In this document: in pieces, positions 33,497-42,560 of the stretch
How positions within the stretch are numbered: position 1 is the first letter of the stretch
Layout: every line of letters begins with the position of its first letter
From: an uncultured Massilia sp.
GTDB taxonomy: Bacteria > Pseudomonadota > Gammaproteobacteria > Burkholderiales > Burkholderiaceae
Assembly (NCBI GenBank): GCA_946481275.1
Contig: CAMLMV010000018.1
Coordinates: 60,374-124,373, forward strand
DNA: 64,000 bases
Direction: 5' to 3'
Made by a program: the position numbers and the translations under genes
Notes under the pieces: generated by a model
Database searches by the model: none
Told to the model about the DNA's origin: nothing
What the model saw: only the letters and a program-made list of their open reading frames with translations

Positions 33497-35404
33497 ATGT
33501 GCGGAATAGTCGGAATCTTTGACACCCAGGGCAACCGGGAGATCGACCGCGAAGCGCTGCGGCGCATGAACGAAAGCCAGCACCATCGCGGTCCCGACGA
33601 AGGCGAGCTGTATCTGGAAAAGGCCCTGGGCATGGGCCACCGCCGCCTGTCCGTGATCGACGTGGCCACGGGCCAGCAGCCGTTCCTGAATGCGGCGCGC
33701 GACGTGGCCCTCGTCTTCAACGGCGAGATCTACAACTACCGCGCGCTGCGCGACGAACTGGTCGCGCTGGGCCACGTGTTCCGCACGAAATCCGACACGG
33801 AAGTCGTCATGAACGCCTGGATCGCATGGGGCGAGGACTGCGTGCGCCGGCTGCGCGGCATGTTCGCGTTCGGCGTGTGGGACCGCAGGAAGCAGACGCT
33901 GTTCCTCGCCCGCGACCACGTGGGCGTGAAACCGATGTTCTATTCGCTGCTGCCCAGCGGCCTGTTCGTATTCGGCTCGGAACTGAAGTCGATCATGACC
34001 TTCCCCGAACTGTCGCGCAAGCTGAACCCGCGCGCCGTCGAGGATTACTTCGCCTACGGCTACGTGCCGGAGCCGAACACCATCTTCCACAACGCCTATA
34101 AACTCAGCCCCGGCCACTCGATCCTGCTGAAGGTCGGCGACCGGGCCGTGACGCCCAAGCGCTGGTGGGACCTCGCGTTCAACGTGGCGCCGGCGCGGCC
34201 GGAAGCGGACGTGGAGGCCGAGCTGATCGAGCGCGTGCGCGAAGCGGTGAAAAGCCAGATGGAAGCGGAGGTGCCGCTGGGCGCCTTCCTGTCCGGCGGC
34301 GTGGATTCCAGCGCCGTCGTCGCGATGATGGCGGGCGAACGTGACGGCACCGTCAGCGAAGGCGTGACGACGTGCTCGATCGGCTTCGACGATCCGGAAT
34401 TCGACGAGACGCAGTACGCGATGCAGGTGGCGCAGCGCTACCGCACGCACCACCACGCGCAGATCGTCGACAAGGACGACTACGGCCTGATCGACACGCT
34501 GGCGCACCTGTACGACGAACCGTTCGCCGACAGCTCCGCGATCCCGACCTACCGCGTGTGCCAGCTGGCACGCCGCCACGTGACGGTGGCGCTGTCGGGC
34601 GACGGCGGCGACGAGAATTTCGCCGGCTACCGCCGCTACCGCTTCGCGATGGCCGAGCACAGCGTGCGCTCGAAGGTGCCGGAAGCGATCAGGAAGCCGC
34701 TGTTCGGCACCCTGGGCAGCCTGTATCCGAAGGCCGACTGGGCACCGCGCGTGTTCCGCGCCAAGACGACGTTCGAGTCCATCGCGCGCGACCTCGTCGA
34801 GGGTTATTTCCACGGCGTGTCGCGCCTGCCGGACCGCCAGCGCGACCTGCTGTTCTCGGACACGTTCCGCAGTGACCTGCAGGGCTACCGCGCGATCGAC
34901 GTGATGCGCGCCCACGCCAAGGAGGCGCCGACCGACGATCCGCTGTCGCTGATCCAGTACCTCGATTTCAAGACCTGGCTGCCGGGCGACATCCTGACGA
35001 AGGTCGACCGCGCCAGCATGGCCCACTCGCTGGAAGTGCGCGTGCCGCTGCTCGACCACGAATTCTGCGAATACGCGGCGACGCTGCCCCCGGGCCTGAA
35101 ACTGCGCGGCGGCGAAGGCAAGTACATTCTCAAGAAGTCGCTGGAGCCGCACCTGCCGCACGACATCATGTACCGTTCCAAGAAGGGCTTCTCGATCCCG
35201 CTGGCGGCCTGGCTGCGCGGCCCGCTGCGCGACGCCGTGCGCGAGGCCGTGCTGGGCGCGCGCCTGGTCGATACCGGCATCTTCAACCGGCGCTACCTGG
35301 AAAAGCTGGTGGCCGAGCACCACGCCGGCACGGCCGACCACAGCGTGGCGTTGTGGTCGCTGATGATGTTCGATGCGTTCCTGCGGGTGAGCGCAGGGTC
35401 TTAG
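33497..35404 (+). CDS. XrtA-associated asparagine-synthase-like amidotransferase
   Basis: 635 residues. Class II glutamine amidotransferase domain at the N-terminus with nucleophile Cys2 (MCGIVGIFD) and RLSVIDVATGQQPF; C-terminal asparagine synthase domain with PP-loop LSGGVDSSAVVAM (about 264-276) and SGDGGDENFAGYRRYR. It should transfer ammonia from glutamine to an AMP-activated carboxylate, plausibly a uronic acid or acyl carboxylate in the polymer (a 6-dehydrogenase is encoded at 58.4 kb). Last gene of the operon; its stop codon overlaps the convergent decarboxylase gene by 4 nt. Confidence 0.92.
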   Translation: MCGIVGIFDTQGNREIDREALRRMNESQHHRGPDEGELYLEKALGMGHRRLSVIDVATGQQPFLNAARDVALVFNGEIYNYRALRDELVALGHVFRTKSDTEVVMNAWIAWGEDCVRRLRGMFAFGVWDRRKQTLFLARDHVGVKPMFYSLLPSGLFVFGSELKSIMTFPELSRKLNPRAVEDYFAYGYVPEPNTIFHNAYKLSPGHSILLKVGDRAVTPKRWWDLAFNVAPARPEADVEAELIERVREAVKSQMEAEVPLGAFLSGGVDSSAVVAMMAGERDGTVSEGVTTCSIGFDDPEFDETQYAMQVAQRYRTHHHAQIVDKDDYGLIDTLAHLYDEPFADSSAIPTYRVCQLARRHVTVALSGDGGDENFAGYRRYRFAMAEHSVRSKVPEAIRKPLFGTLGSLYPKADWAPRVFRAKTTFESIARDLVEGYFHGVSRLPDRQRDLLFSDTFRSDLQGYRAIDVMRAHAKEAPTDDPLSLIQYLDFKTWLPGDILTKVDRASMAHSLEVRVPLLDHEFCEYAATLPPGLKLRGGEGKYILKKSLEPHLPHDIMYRSKKGFSIPLAAWLRGPLRDAVREAVLGARLVDTGIFNRRYLEKLVAEHHAGTADHSVALWSLMMFDAFLRVSAGS

Positions 35405-36630
35405 ACGAGAACTTCGAGCGCCGCCGGGTGGCCGAGGAAGGCACCCGGGCTGGCCGACGGGCCGTAGGCACCGGACTGGAACACGACGATCAGGTCGCCG
35501 ACCTGCGCATGCGCGAGTTCCATGCGGTCGGCCAGGATGTCGAGCGGCGTGCACAGCGGCCCCGTCACGCTGGCCGGGCCGCTGTCCACGGCCGCCACGC
35601 GGTTGCCCACGGCGACCGGATAGTTCTTGCGGATGACCTGGCCCAGGTTGCCGGAAGCGGCCAGGTGGTGGTGCATGCCGCCGTCCGTCACGAGGAAGAC
35701 TTCGCCGCGCGAGACCTTGCGGTCGACGACGCGCGCCACGTACACGCCACATTCTCCGACGAGGTAGCGCCCCAGCTCGAGCGCCAGCCGCGCCTGCGGC
35801 AGCGCGGCCGCCAGCTTGTCCACCTCGGGTGCCAGGCGCGCGGCGATGGGCGCCACGTCCAGCCGTTCCTCGCCGGGGAAATACGGGATGCCGAAGCCGC
35901 CGCCGATGTTCACCTGGCGCACGGGCACGGGCGCCGCCTCGGCCAGGCGCAGCGCCAGTTCGATGCTGCGCGCCTGCGCGTCGATGATGGCGTCCGCGCG
36001 CAGGCTCTGCGAACCGGCGAAGATGTGAAAGCCCTGGAAGTCGACGGCGAGCGCGCCCGCCGCGCGCAGCAGGCGCGGCACCTCTTCGGCGTCGATGCCG
36101 AACGGCTTGGCGCCGCCGCCCATCTTCATGCCGGACGATTTCAGTTCGAAGTCCGGGTTCACGCGCAGGGCAATGCGCGGCGCGATCCCGAACGCGTCGC
36201 CGATGCGCGCGAGCGCGATCAGTTCGCGCTCCGATTCCACGTTCACGCACACGCCGGCCGCGACGGCCTGCGCCAGCTCGTCCTCCTGCTTGGCCGGACC
36301 CGCGAAGCTGATGCGCTCCGGCGCCATGCCGGCATCCAGCGCCGTTTTCAGTTCGCCGCCGGACGCGACGTCAAGGCCGTCGACGAGGCCCGCCATATGC
36401 TGCACGAGCGCCGGCATCGGATTGGCCTTGATCGAGTAATGCAGCAGCACGCCTTGCGGCAGTTGCGCGCGCAGGTCGCGCACGCGCTGCGTGCACAGGG
36501 CGCGGTCGTAGGCGAAGAACGGCGTGCGGCCCACGCGCTGCGCGAGCCGGGTCAGCGGCATGCCGCCGACCTGCAGGACGTCGTCGACGACGGGAAAGTG
36601 GATCTGCGGTGCGTGGCGCGGTTTGTTCAT
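35401..36630 (-). CDS. XrtA-associated PLP-dependent decarboxylase
   Basis: 409 residues from ATG 36630. Alanine-racemase-fold (type III) decarboxylase: Schiff-base lysine in HYSIKANPMP (Lys68), PLP-phosphate region VNIGGGFGIPYFPGEE, and C-terminal GECGVYVARVVDRKVSRGE. The family includes diaminopimelate and ornithine decarboxylases; the exosortase A-associated subgroup acts on an unknown substrate, likely a carrier-bound amino acid, given the neighbouring ligase and the ACP at 49.9 kb. The start overlaps the ligase stop by 4 nt (ATGA), so the two are co-translated. Confidence 0.9.
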   Translation of the reverse strand: MNKPRHAPQIHFPVVDDVLQVGGMPLTRLAQRVGRTPFFAYDRALCTQRVRDLRAQLPQGVLLHYSIKANPMPALVQHMAGLVDGLDVASGGELKTALDAGMAPERISFAGPAKQEDELAQAVAAGVCVNVESERELIALARIGDAFGIAPRIALRVNPDFELKSSGMKMGGGAKPFGIDAEEVPRLLRAAGALAVDFQGFHIFAGSQSLRADAIIDAQARSIELALRLAEAAPVPVRQVNIGGGFGIPYFPGEERLDVAPIAARLAPEVDKLAAALPQARLALELGRYLVGECGVYVARVVDRKVSRGEVFLVTDGGMHHHLAASGNLGQVIRKNYPVAVGNRVAAVDSGPASVTGPLCTPLDILADRMELAHAQVGDLIVVFQSGAYGPSASPGAFLGHPAALEVLV

Positions 36631-38207
36631 GGTGCGTCGTTGGTGTGCAGGGTTTGCCGCAGCAAATTGCGGTCGATCTTGCCGTTCGGGTTGCGCGGCA
36701 GCGGGCCGGCACGCAGGTCGACGCGGGCCGGGACCATGTAGGCCGGCAGGCGGCGCTTGCATTCGGCCAGCAGGGCGGCGCTGTCGATGGCGCCCTCTTC
36801 CACCGGCACCGCGATCACGGCGATCGCCTGGCCCAGTTGCGGATGGTCGATGCCGAAGGCGGCCACCTCGGCGACGAGGCCGGTCGCGTGCAACACGGAT
36901 TCGATCTCGGTGGGGCTGATGCGGTAGCCCGACACCTTGATCATGTCGTCGCTGCGTCCGATGAAGTACAGGTAGCCGTCGGCGTCGCGGCGCACCGTGT
37001 CGCCCGACCAGACCGCGAGCTCCGGCACGGGCAGGCCCGGATCCTGGCCGGGCGCGGGGCGGAACCGCTGCGCCGTGCGGGCCGGGTCGTTCCAGTAGCC
37101 CAGCGCGACGAGCGCGCCGCGGTGCACGAGTTCACCCGGCTCGTCGGCAGCGCACGGCGTGCCGTCCGGGCGCACGACGAGGATCTCGGCGTTCGGGATC
37201 GCGCGGCCGATCGAATCGGGACGGCGCGCGACTTCCTCCGGCGGCAGATACGTGGAGCGGAACGCTTCCGTCAGGCCGTACATCAGGTAGATCCGCGTGT
37301 CCGGCAGGATCTCGCGCAACGCCTGCACCGTCGGCACCGGCATCGCGCCGCCGGAATTGGTGATGAAGCGCAGCGTGCAATCGGCCGGCCATGCGAGGCG
37401 CGCCAGCGCGATCCACAGCGGCGGCACGGCGGCAAGGCCCGTGATGCGCTCGCGCGCGACCATCGTCACGATGTCCTTCGGGAACAGGTAGTTCATCAGC
37501 ACGACGCTGGCGCCGCGCAGGAAGGCCGTCGTCAGCTGCGACAGGCCGTAATCGAAGCTGAGCGGCAGCACGGCCAGCAGGCGGTCGTCGGCGCGCAGGT
37601 CCAGGTAGCCGGCCACGCTCTGCGCGCCCGCGACCATGTTCCGGTGCGACAGCACGACGCCCTTTGGCTGGCCCGTGCTGCCCGACGTGTACAGGATCGC
37701 GGCGACGTCCGTGTCGATGCGGCGGTGCGGCGCGAAGGCCGCAGCAGCAGCGGCGCCGGCGCGTGCCGGCCAGGCCAGCACCGGCAGCGCGGCATCCGGC
37801 GGCGGCGCGTCGCCGTCGGCCAGCAGCACGGCGCGCAGGTCCGGGCAGCGGCCGAGGACGGGGGCCAGCTGCGCGAGGCGTTCGGCCGTCGTGGCCAGCA
37901 GGCGCACGTTGCAGTCGGCGAGGATGTAGGCGACCTGCTCGGGCTTGAGCAGCGGATTGACGGGGACGAAGACGCAGCCGGCGGCCGCCGCGCCGAACAG
38001 GGCGGCCACGTTCTCGATGCGCTTTTCCATGTACACGGCCACGCGCGCGCCGGGCTCCAGGCCGGCGTCCAGCAGCAGTGCGGCGACGGCGCGCACGTCG
38101 CCGGCCAGCTGTGCATAGCTGCAGCGCCTGTCGCCGTATGCGAGGGCTTCGGCGGCGGGCGTGCGCGCCGCGGTCTCGAACAGGGAGTCGTGGATCAGGT
38201 GGTTCAT
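36627..38207 (-). CDS. XrtA-associated acyl-CoA ligase (AMP-forming)
   Basis: 526 residues from ATG 38207. ANL-superfamily adenylating enzyme: P-loop ILYTSGSTGQPKGVVLSHRN (about 181-200), A5 region MYGLTEAFRSTYLPP, A8 region DTVRRDADGYLYFIGRSDDMIKVSGYRI, and C-terminal catalytic Lys in PRNPNGKIDR. It activates a carboxylate and probably loads it on the ACP or CoA. It is paired with the decarboxylase. An in-frame TTG at 38237 is a poorer start. Confidence 0.92.
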   Translation of the reverse strand: MNHLIHDSLFETAARTPAAEALAYGDRRCSYAQLAGDVRAVAALLLDAGLEPGARVAVYMEKRIENVAALFGAAAAGCVFVPVNPLLKPEQVAYILADCNVRLLATTAERLAQLAPVLGRCPDLRAVLLADGDAPPPDAALPVLAWPARAGAAAAAAFAPHRRIDTDVAAILYTSGSTGQPKGVVLSHRNMVAGAQSVAGYLDLRADDRLLAVLPLSFDYGLSQLTTAFLRGASVVLMNYLFPKDIVTMVARERITGLAAVPPLWIALARLAWPADCTLRFITNSGGAMPVPTVQALREILPDTRIYLMYGLTEAFRSTYLPPEEVARRPDSIGRAIPNAEILVVRPDGTPCAADEPGELVHRGALVALGYWNDPARTAQRFRPAPGQDPGLPVPELAVWSGDTVRRDADGYLYFIGRSDDMIKVSGYRISPTEIESVLHATGLVAEVAAFGIDHPQLGQAIAVIAVPVEEGAIDSAALLAECKRRLPAYMVPARVDLRAGPLPRNPNGKIDRNLLRQTLHTNDAP

Positions 38208-38277
38208 CGATGCCAGGGGGCTGCCCGCAACGGGCAAATGCCCATCTTACCAGTTCGGGCCGCGCACATGAAAACGG

Positions 38278-39321
38278 TCAGCGGCCCACGGGGACGGCGC
38301 CGCGGCGCCCGGCGAACAGCGGGGCAAGCAGCGACCGGTACCAGTTCGTGCGCCGCTCGGTCAGCTCGCCCATGCCCACGACGCCGAGCAGCAGCAGGCC
38401 GAAGAACGGCAGCGCCGCGTGCACGCCCAGTCCGTTCCAGATCAGGACCGCCAGCGGCATATGGAATACGTACATGGAAAACGTGAAGCTGGCCAGGTAG
38501 CGGATCACCCGTTTGAACTTCAGCACCAGGCTCATGCCGAGCGAGCCGGCCGCCAGGAAGTTCAGCGCGACGATCAGGCCGAGCAGGAAGTCGCCGACGA
38601 ACTGGTTCGAGCCGCGGGTCAACTCCATCGCGTCGGGCCACATGGCCCGCATGATTTCGCGGATGCGGGCGCCGACGTCGATCCAGAAGAACGCCAGCGC
38701 GGCGACGGCCGTGGCCAGGAAGAGCCACAAGGCCGTCCTGCGGTCGAGGACCGTCATTTTGCGGTGCAGGACCACGCCCAGCAGCCATACGGGCATGAGC
38801 AGCAGGATCTTCGGCCCGGCGACGATTGCTGCAACCAGCAGCAGCAGGCGGCTGGGGTGGTAGCACCAGATGCCGAACAGGATGTAGTACCAGACTTCGT
38901 AGTTCAGCGACCAGAACGGGCCGTTGTACGGCAGCGCGACGTTGCACCACGTTTGCGCGAGGAAGGTCGCGTTCAGTGCCGTGTCGAGCAGGTCCGTCCC
39001 GCCCGATCCGGCGTACTGCATCGTGCTCACGCCGAATGCGGACAGCAGCAGGGACAACACGACCGCACCCAGCGTGACGGGATAGATGCGCGCGGTGCGG
39101 TGGTGCAGATAGCCGCGCAGGCCGAGTTCGGGCCGCGCCGCGTGCGAAATCACGAAGCCGGACAGCACGAAGAAGACGACGACAGCGGAATGGCCGGGCC
39201 ACGGCAGGGGATGCGCCGGAAACGCGAGCACCCACAGGTGGGACAGCACGACGACGGACGCGGCACCGAAACGGACCAGGTCCAGGTACACCGACAACCC
39301 AAGGGGGATTTCGCGCTTCAT
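38278..39321 (-). CDS. Membrane acyltransferase, acyltransferase-3/OafA type
   Basis: 347 residues, about ten membrane helices. N-terminal signature YLDLVRFGAASVVVLSHLW and VVFFVLSGFVISHAARPE, then HHRTARIYPVTL with the family's R-x10-H-like region, belong to the acyltransferase-3 family that O-acetylates or O-acylates surface polysaccharides. ATG 39321 is the start; the frame extends further but into the gene upstream. It lies in the minus-strand operon with the ligase, ATP-grasp and phosphatase genes, which points to polymer decoration. Confidence 0.88.
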   Translation of the reverse strand: MKREIPLGLSVYLDLVRFGAASVVVLSHLWVLAFPAHPLPWPGHSAVVVFFVLSGFVISHAARPELGLRGYLHHRTARIYPVTLGAVVLSLLLSAFGVSTMQYAGSGGTDLLDTALNATFLAQTWCNVALPYNGPFWSLNYEVWYYILFGIWCYHPSRLLLLVAAIVAGPKILLLMPVWLLGVVLHRKMTVLDRRTALWLFLATAVAALAFFWIDVGARIREIMRAMWPDAMELTRGSNQFVGDFLLGLIVALNFLAAGSLGMSLVLKFKRVIRYLASFTFSMYVFHMPLAVLIWNGLGVHAALPFFGLLLLGVVGMGELTERRTNWYRSLLAPLFAGRRGAVPVGR

Positions 39322-39340
39322 GATCGCAATCGTACTAACT

Positions 39341-40612
39341 TCAGCGTTTCGAGCCCTGTTTCTGCAACAGGGGCTTGGTGTCCGGCTTACCCTGGCCTCG
39401 CGAGAACACTTTGCCCAGGATTTGCTGCATGTCCCGCAAGAACGGCTGCGGGTCTTTCCGGTCCAGCACAAAATAATGGCTGCGCGGACGTACGAAGTCG
39501 GCCAGGTAGCTCAGCACCTCGGGAATGCGCTTGAACGACAACGCCCGGTCGGGAATCTTGTGCGCGGCAAACAGGACGCGCGCCAGGCGCTTCGTTTCCG
39601 GCACCATGTAGCGGCACCGCACCCCGGCGCGATAGGCCGGTGCGTCGGAGACGGGCAGGCCGAGGCCGAACAGGCGGTAATACAGGTAGGGGAAATGCGC
39701 GCCGGCGTGATAGGCCAGCGGCAGGCTGCCCCAGAAGCGGCCGTTGATCTCCATGAGCGCCGTTTCGCCGGTCGCGGGATCGTAGCGGTACTCGACCATC
39801 GCCACCCCTTCCCAGCGGAGTGCGCGCAGCAGCGCGATCGACTTGTCCATCAGCGCGCGATGCTGGTCGATCGGGACCGATTCGCACAGGCTGGACGAGC
39901 CGCCCTCCGGCGGCCACTCGTGCACGCGGTAATGCTGGAACGTGTAGTGGGCCTGCCCGTCCTTCATCAGCACGAACTGGCCCAGGCCGTTGCCGGCGAC
40001 ATATTCCTGGATCAGGGGATACGTGCCGGCCGGCTCGAACCGGCGCAGGCATTGCATCAGTTCTTCGTGGGTCTGGCAGTAATACGTCTTCTCGGGCGTG
40101 ACGCCGAACGGCGAGAGCAGCTTCCACGCTTCGTGCGGATTGGCCCACTTGAGCACGACGGGGAACCGTAGTTCCGTGCGCAGGCGTTCGGCCTCGTCCA
40201 GCCTGGCAATGGTCGCCGTGCGCGGCCCGCGGATCCCGACCTGTTCCGCGACACGGTACGTTTCGGCCTTGTCCAGCACGCTCGCCAGCCGGGGGGCATC
40301 GGCAAACAGGCACTTGAAGCCGCCCAGGCGGTCGCGGTAGCGGTTGAGCAGGACGATGTCGGATTCGGAAATCGCGAACAGGCACGCTTCGCCCAGTTCC
40401 TGGCCGAGCGCCACGATCTGGTCGATCAGGGCGTCGGGCGTTGCCGGACGGACGAGGCCGCGGCGCAGGAAGCGCGAATGCATGCCCAATGCCGCCGGCC
40501 CGCGGCCGATGCCGTACACGGGCACGCCGTGCATGCCCAGGTCGCGCACGACGGTCAGGCCGATCGGTGTGTCGATACCCAATACGATGGCGGGTAGCAT
40601 AGGTGTGGTCAT
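39341..40612 (-). CDS. ATP-grasp ligase (carboxylate-amine ligase-like)
   Basis: 423 residues. N-terminal pre-ATP-grasp domain (AIVLGIDTPIGLTVVRDLG), then the ATP-grasp core: LRFPVVLKWANPHEAW, LIQEYVAGNGLGQFV, and the metal-binding ETALMEINGRFWGSLPLA. It should form an amide or ester bond from a carboxylate with ATP. In this setting, next to the membrane acyltransferase and LMW phosphatase genes, a role in non-sugar decoration of the polymer is likely but unproven. Its start overlaps the phosphatase stop by 4 nt. Confidence 0.85.
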   Translation of the reverse strand: MTTPMLPAIVLGIDTPIGLTVVRDLGMHGVPVYGIGRGPAALGMHSRFLRRGLVRPATPDALIDQIVALGQELGEACLFAISESDIVLLNRYRDRLGGFKCLFADAPRLASVLDKAETYRVAEQVGIRGPRTATIARLDEAERLRTELRFPVVLKWANPHEAWKLLSPFGVTPEKTYYCQTHEELMQCLRRFEPAGTYPLIQEYVAGNGLGQFVLMKDGQAHYTFQHYRVHEWPPEGGSSSLCESVPIDQHRALMDKSIALLRALRWEGVAMVEYRYDPATGETALMEINGRFWGSLPLAYHAGAHFPYLYYRLFGLGLPVSDAPAYRAGVRCRYMVPETKRLARVLFAAHKIPDRALSFKRIPEVLSYLADFVRPRSHYFVLDRKDPQPFLRDMQQILGKVFSRGQGKPDTKPLLQKQGSKR

Positions 40613-41211
40613 AGCGCCTGCTCGTGTGCTGGATGGAACGCCCGCGGCGTTTGTTTCAGGTGCGGCAGTTCCGCGGCGAGCCGGCGGACGGCCTGGTCGA
40701 CGCGGCGGAAATTGGTGTCGAAATAGCCGCTGCTGAGCGTGTGCGGATCATGCAGGTGCGGCACGATCGGCTTGCACCACATGCCCAGCAGGCACACCTG
40801 CACGTCGTCGCGCGGCCCCAGCCTGCGGCGCAATTCGTGCGCCTGGCGGATTTCCATGACGAGCAACAGGTCGCCGGGCAGCACCTTGAAATCCGTCCAG
40901 TCGATGGCGCGATGCGCCGTCATGTCGACGTTCAGGCGTGCCGCGGCCGCGACGGCTTCCGCAGGCGACGCGCCGCCGGTATGGGTCGACAGGCCGAACG
41001 ACGCGACCGGCAGGCCGCATTCCTCGACGATATGATGCGCATAGGCGCTGCGGCAGATATTCCCCTGGCACACGGGCACGACGCGGCGCACGGCTTCCGG
41101 ATGCTTGAGCATGAACGGACGCAGGCGGCCGGTGGCGAGTTCGAGATACGCCAGCAGCAGGCGTACCAGGCCGCGCCAGGTGCCGAAGCGGCGGTTGATC
41201 CAGTTTTTCAT
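40609..41211 (-). CDS. Low-molecular-weight protein tyrosine phosphatase with N-terminal extension
   Basis: 200 residues. The active-site loop VCQGNICRSAYA (nucleophile Cys48, CX4CR as C-x-G-N-x-C-R-S) and a later HDPH segment supplying the general-acid Asp identify a LMW-PTP. Usually the loop begins near residue 8-12; here about 35 extra residues, including the hydrophobic stretch LVRLLLAYLELATG, precede it and may dock the enzyme at the membrane. It is a natural counterpart of the BY-kinase at 22.7 kb (Wzb/Wzc logic). Overlaps neighbours on both sides by 4 nt. Confidence 0.88.
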   Translation of the reverse strand: MKNWINRRFGTWRGLVRLLLAYLELATGRLRPFMLKHPEAVRRVVPVCQGNICRSAYAHHIVEECGLPVASFGLSTHTGGASPAEAVAAAARLNVDMTAHRAIDWTDFKVLPGDLLLVMEIRQAHELRRRLGPRDDVQVCLLGMWCKPIVPHLHDPHTLSSGYFDTNFRRVDQAVRRLAAELPHLKQTPRAFHPAHEQAL

Positions 41212-42239
41212 GCTGCGGCCCTCGTACGTGCAAGCGCCCAGCGCCCGAAATAATCATAGGCGACCTGTGTGCCCATACGGGGCGCGCTGTGCCAGATCGG
41301 CGTGGTCAGCAGCAGGTTGCGTTCGTCGCGGCAGGCCGGATCGTCGGCCGCGCGCACCATGCCGCACGCGTCGAAACGGTCGTTGTTCGCCTGCAGGAAG
41401 GCGCACAGCTGGGTCAGGCGCTGCTGGGTGACGCCGTGACGGCGCGCATGGCGGTAGGCCAGGTCGTCCTTCTGCACGAATTCGAACGGGTGCGTCAGGA
41501 TGACCACCAGGGGCACGCCCGCCGCCTGCGCCTTGTTCAGCAGCACCCGCATTTCCGCGAAGCTCGTACCGGCGATGCTGAGCGCCTTCAGGTGCGTACG
41601 TCCGCCGATCTGCCAATCCGAGTACGTGAGCACCGGGCATTCCAGCACGCCCAGCCGTTCGTGCGTCCCGCTGTACAGCTTGTAGTCGGGATGGCCGCTG
41701 TGGAACACGGACACGGCCACGTTCGAGCTGTAGGGAATGCCGACCTGGTTCAGCGCCTTGAAGAGATTCTCGTCATGCTGCAGGTTGCCGCTGCGGAAGG
41801 CGCGTGGACGCGGCAAATCCCAGTCGGCAAATGTGTCGATACCTTGCTGCAGGAGCCGGACCGAATCGTCCAGGCTGCGGCCGAAATAATTGTCGGGCGC
41901 CTTGGCGGTACGGGCGCGCTCGCGCCAGTCGTCATGCTCGAACAGCGACCAGCAGGGATGCGAATGCAGCTGGACCTCGTGCCCGGCTTCGTGAATCTGG
42001 CGGGCAATCGCCCGCATCGGATCCGCACTCTTGAAATAGTAGCGCTGGACCGTTTCGACAAAAAACGTCGCTTCCACCTGGTATTTGCGGAACGTATCGA
42101 GCATGAAGCCCAATCCTTCCGAACGTCCTTTGACATTGCACCAGACGTTCTGTTCTGCCACGGGAACACGCGTGGCATCCGCAAAAGCACCTCCGATGGA
42201 GAATTCGGTATCGATCGTTATGCAAACCTTGGTGCGCAT
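41208..42239 (-). CDS. Polysaccharide deacetylase-like protein
   Basis: 343 residues. The N-terminus VCITIDTEFSIGG gives the catalytic/metal Asp-Thr-Glu, and HEVQLHSHPCW the metal-binding His-x-His of the NodB fold; LRPRAFRSGN-like RPRAFRSGNLQ follows. First gene of the minus-strand operon that runs to the decarboxylase. It is distinct from the deacetylase at 26.3 kb and resembles the one at 44.8 kb in overall plan. No signal peptide is seen. The target is presumably a lipid-linked precursor or polymer. Confidence 0.8.
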   Translation of the reverse strand: MRTKVCITIDTEFSIGGAFADATRVPVAEQNVWCNVKGRSEGLGFMLDTFRKYQVEATFFVETVQRYYFKSADPMRAIARQIHEAGHEVQLHSHPCWSLFEHDDWRERARTAKAPDNYFGRSLDDSVRLLQQGIDTFADWDLPRPRAFRSGNLQHDENLFKALNQVGIPYSSNVAVSVFHSGHPDYKLYSGTHERLGVLECPVLTYSDWQIGGRTHLKALSIAGTSFAEMRVLLNKAQAAGVPLVVILTHPFEFVQKDDLAYRHARRHGVTQQRLTQLCAFLQANNDRFDACGMVRAADDPACRDERNLLLTTPIWHSAPRMGTQVAYDYFGRWALARTRAAA

Positions 42240-42560
42240 GGGTGTATGGCTCTACTGAAAACTCGGCGCTATGTCGCGCCGGCAAGATGACATTGTATCA
42301 ACCATCGACTCAACGATGGAGATAATGCCGCGCAGAAAGATGATGGTCAGGTGAAAGCGCGACAGCCGGCTCGAACAACAGGCGATCGGCGTATTTTCGC
42401 GGACATGGCCATGAAGCGAAGGCGGTCCAGGTGCAACGCTTACGGTAGCATAAAAAATTTGCAACTTGCAAGAAATTTTGGCAACGCGGCCGCTTCGCGC
42501 GGTTTTATACAACAACGTCCCCCGCGGATCGCACGGCGGCGCGCATGTTATATTTAATGC
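42240..42560. other. 321-bp divergent intergenic region
   Basis: It separates the minus-strand deacetylase operon from the plus-strand aminotransferase. The centre is AT-rich (around 42450-42480). Two imperfect GG-N10-GC pairs on the plus strand (42420-42435, AGGCGGTCCAGGTGCA, and 42479-42494, TGGCAACGCGGCCGCT) are weak sigma-54 candidates. No coding frame is convincing. Confidence 0.5.

Noticed and set aside
38222..38236. Small inverted repeat TGCCCGCAACGGGCA before the AMP ligase
   Set aside because: Short 6-bp stem in GC-rich DNA without a T-run; likely chance.
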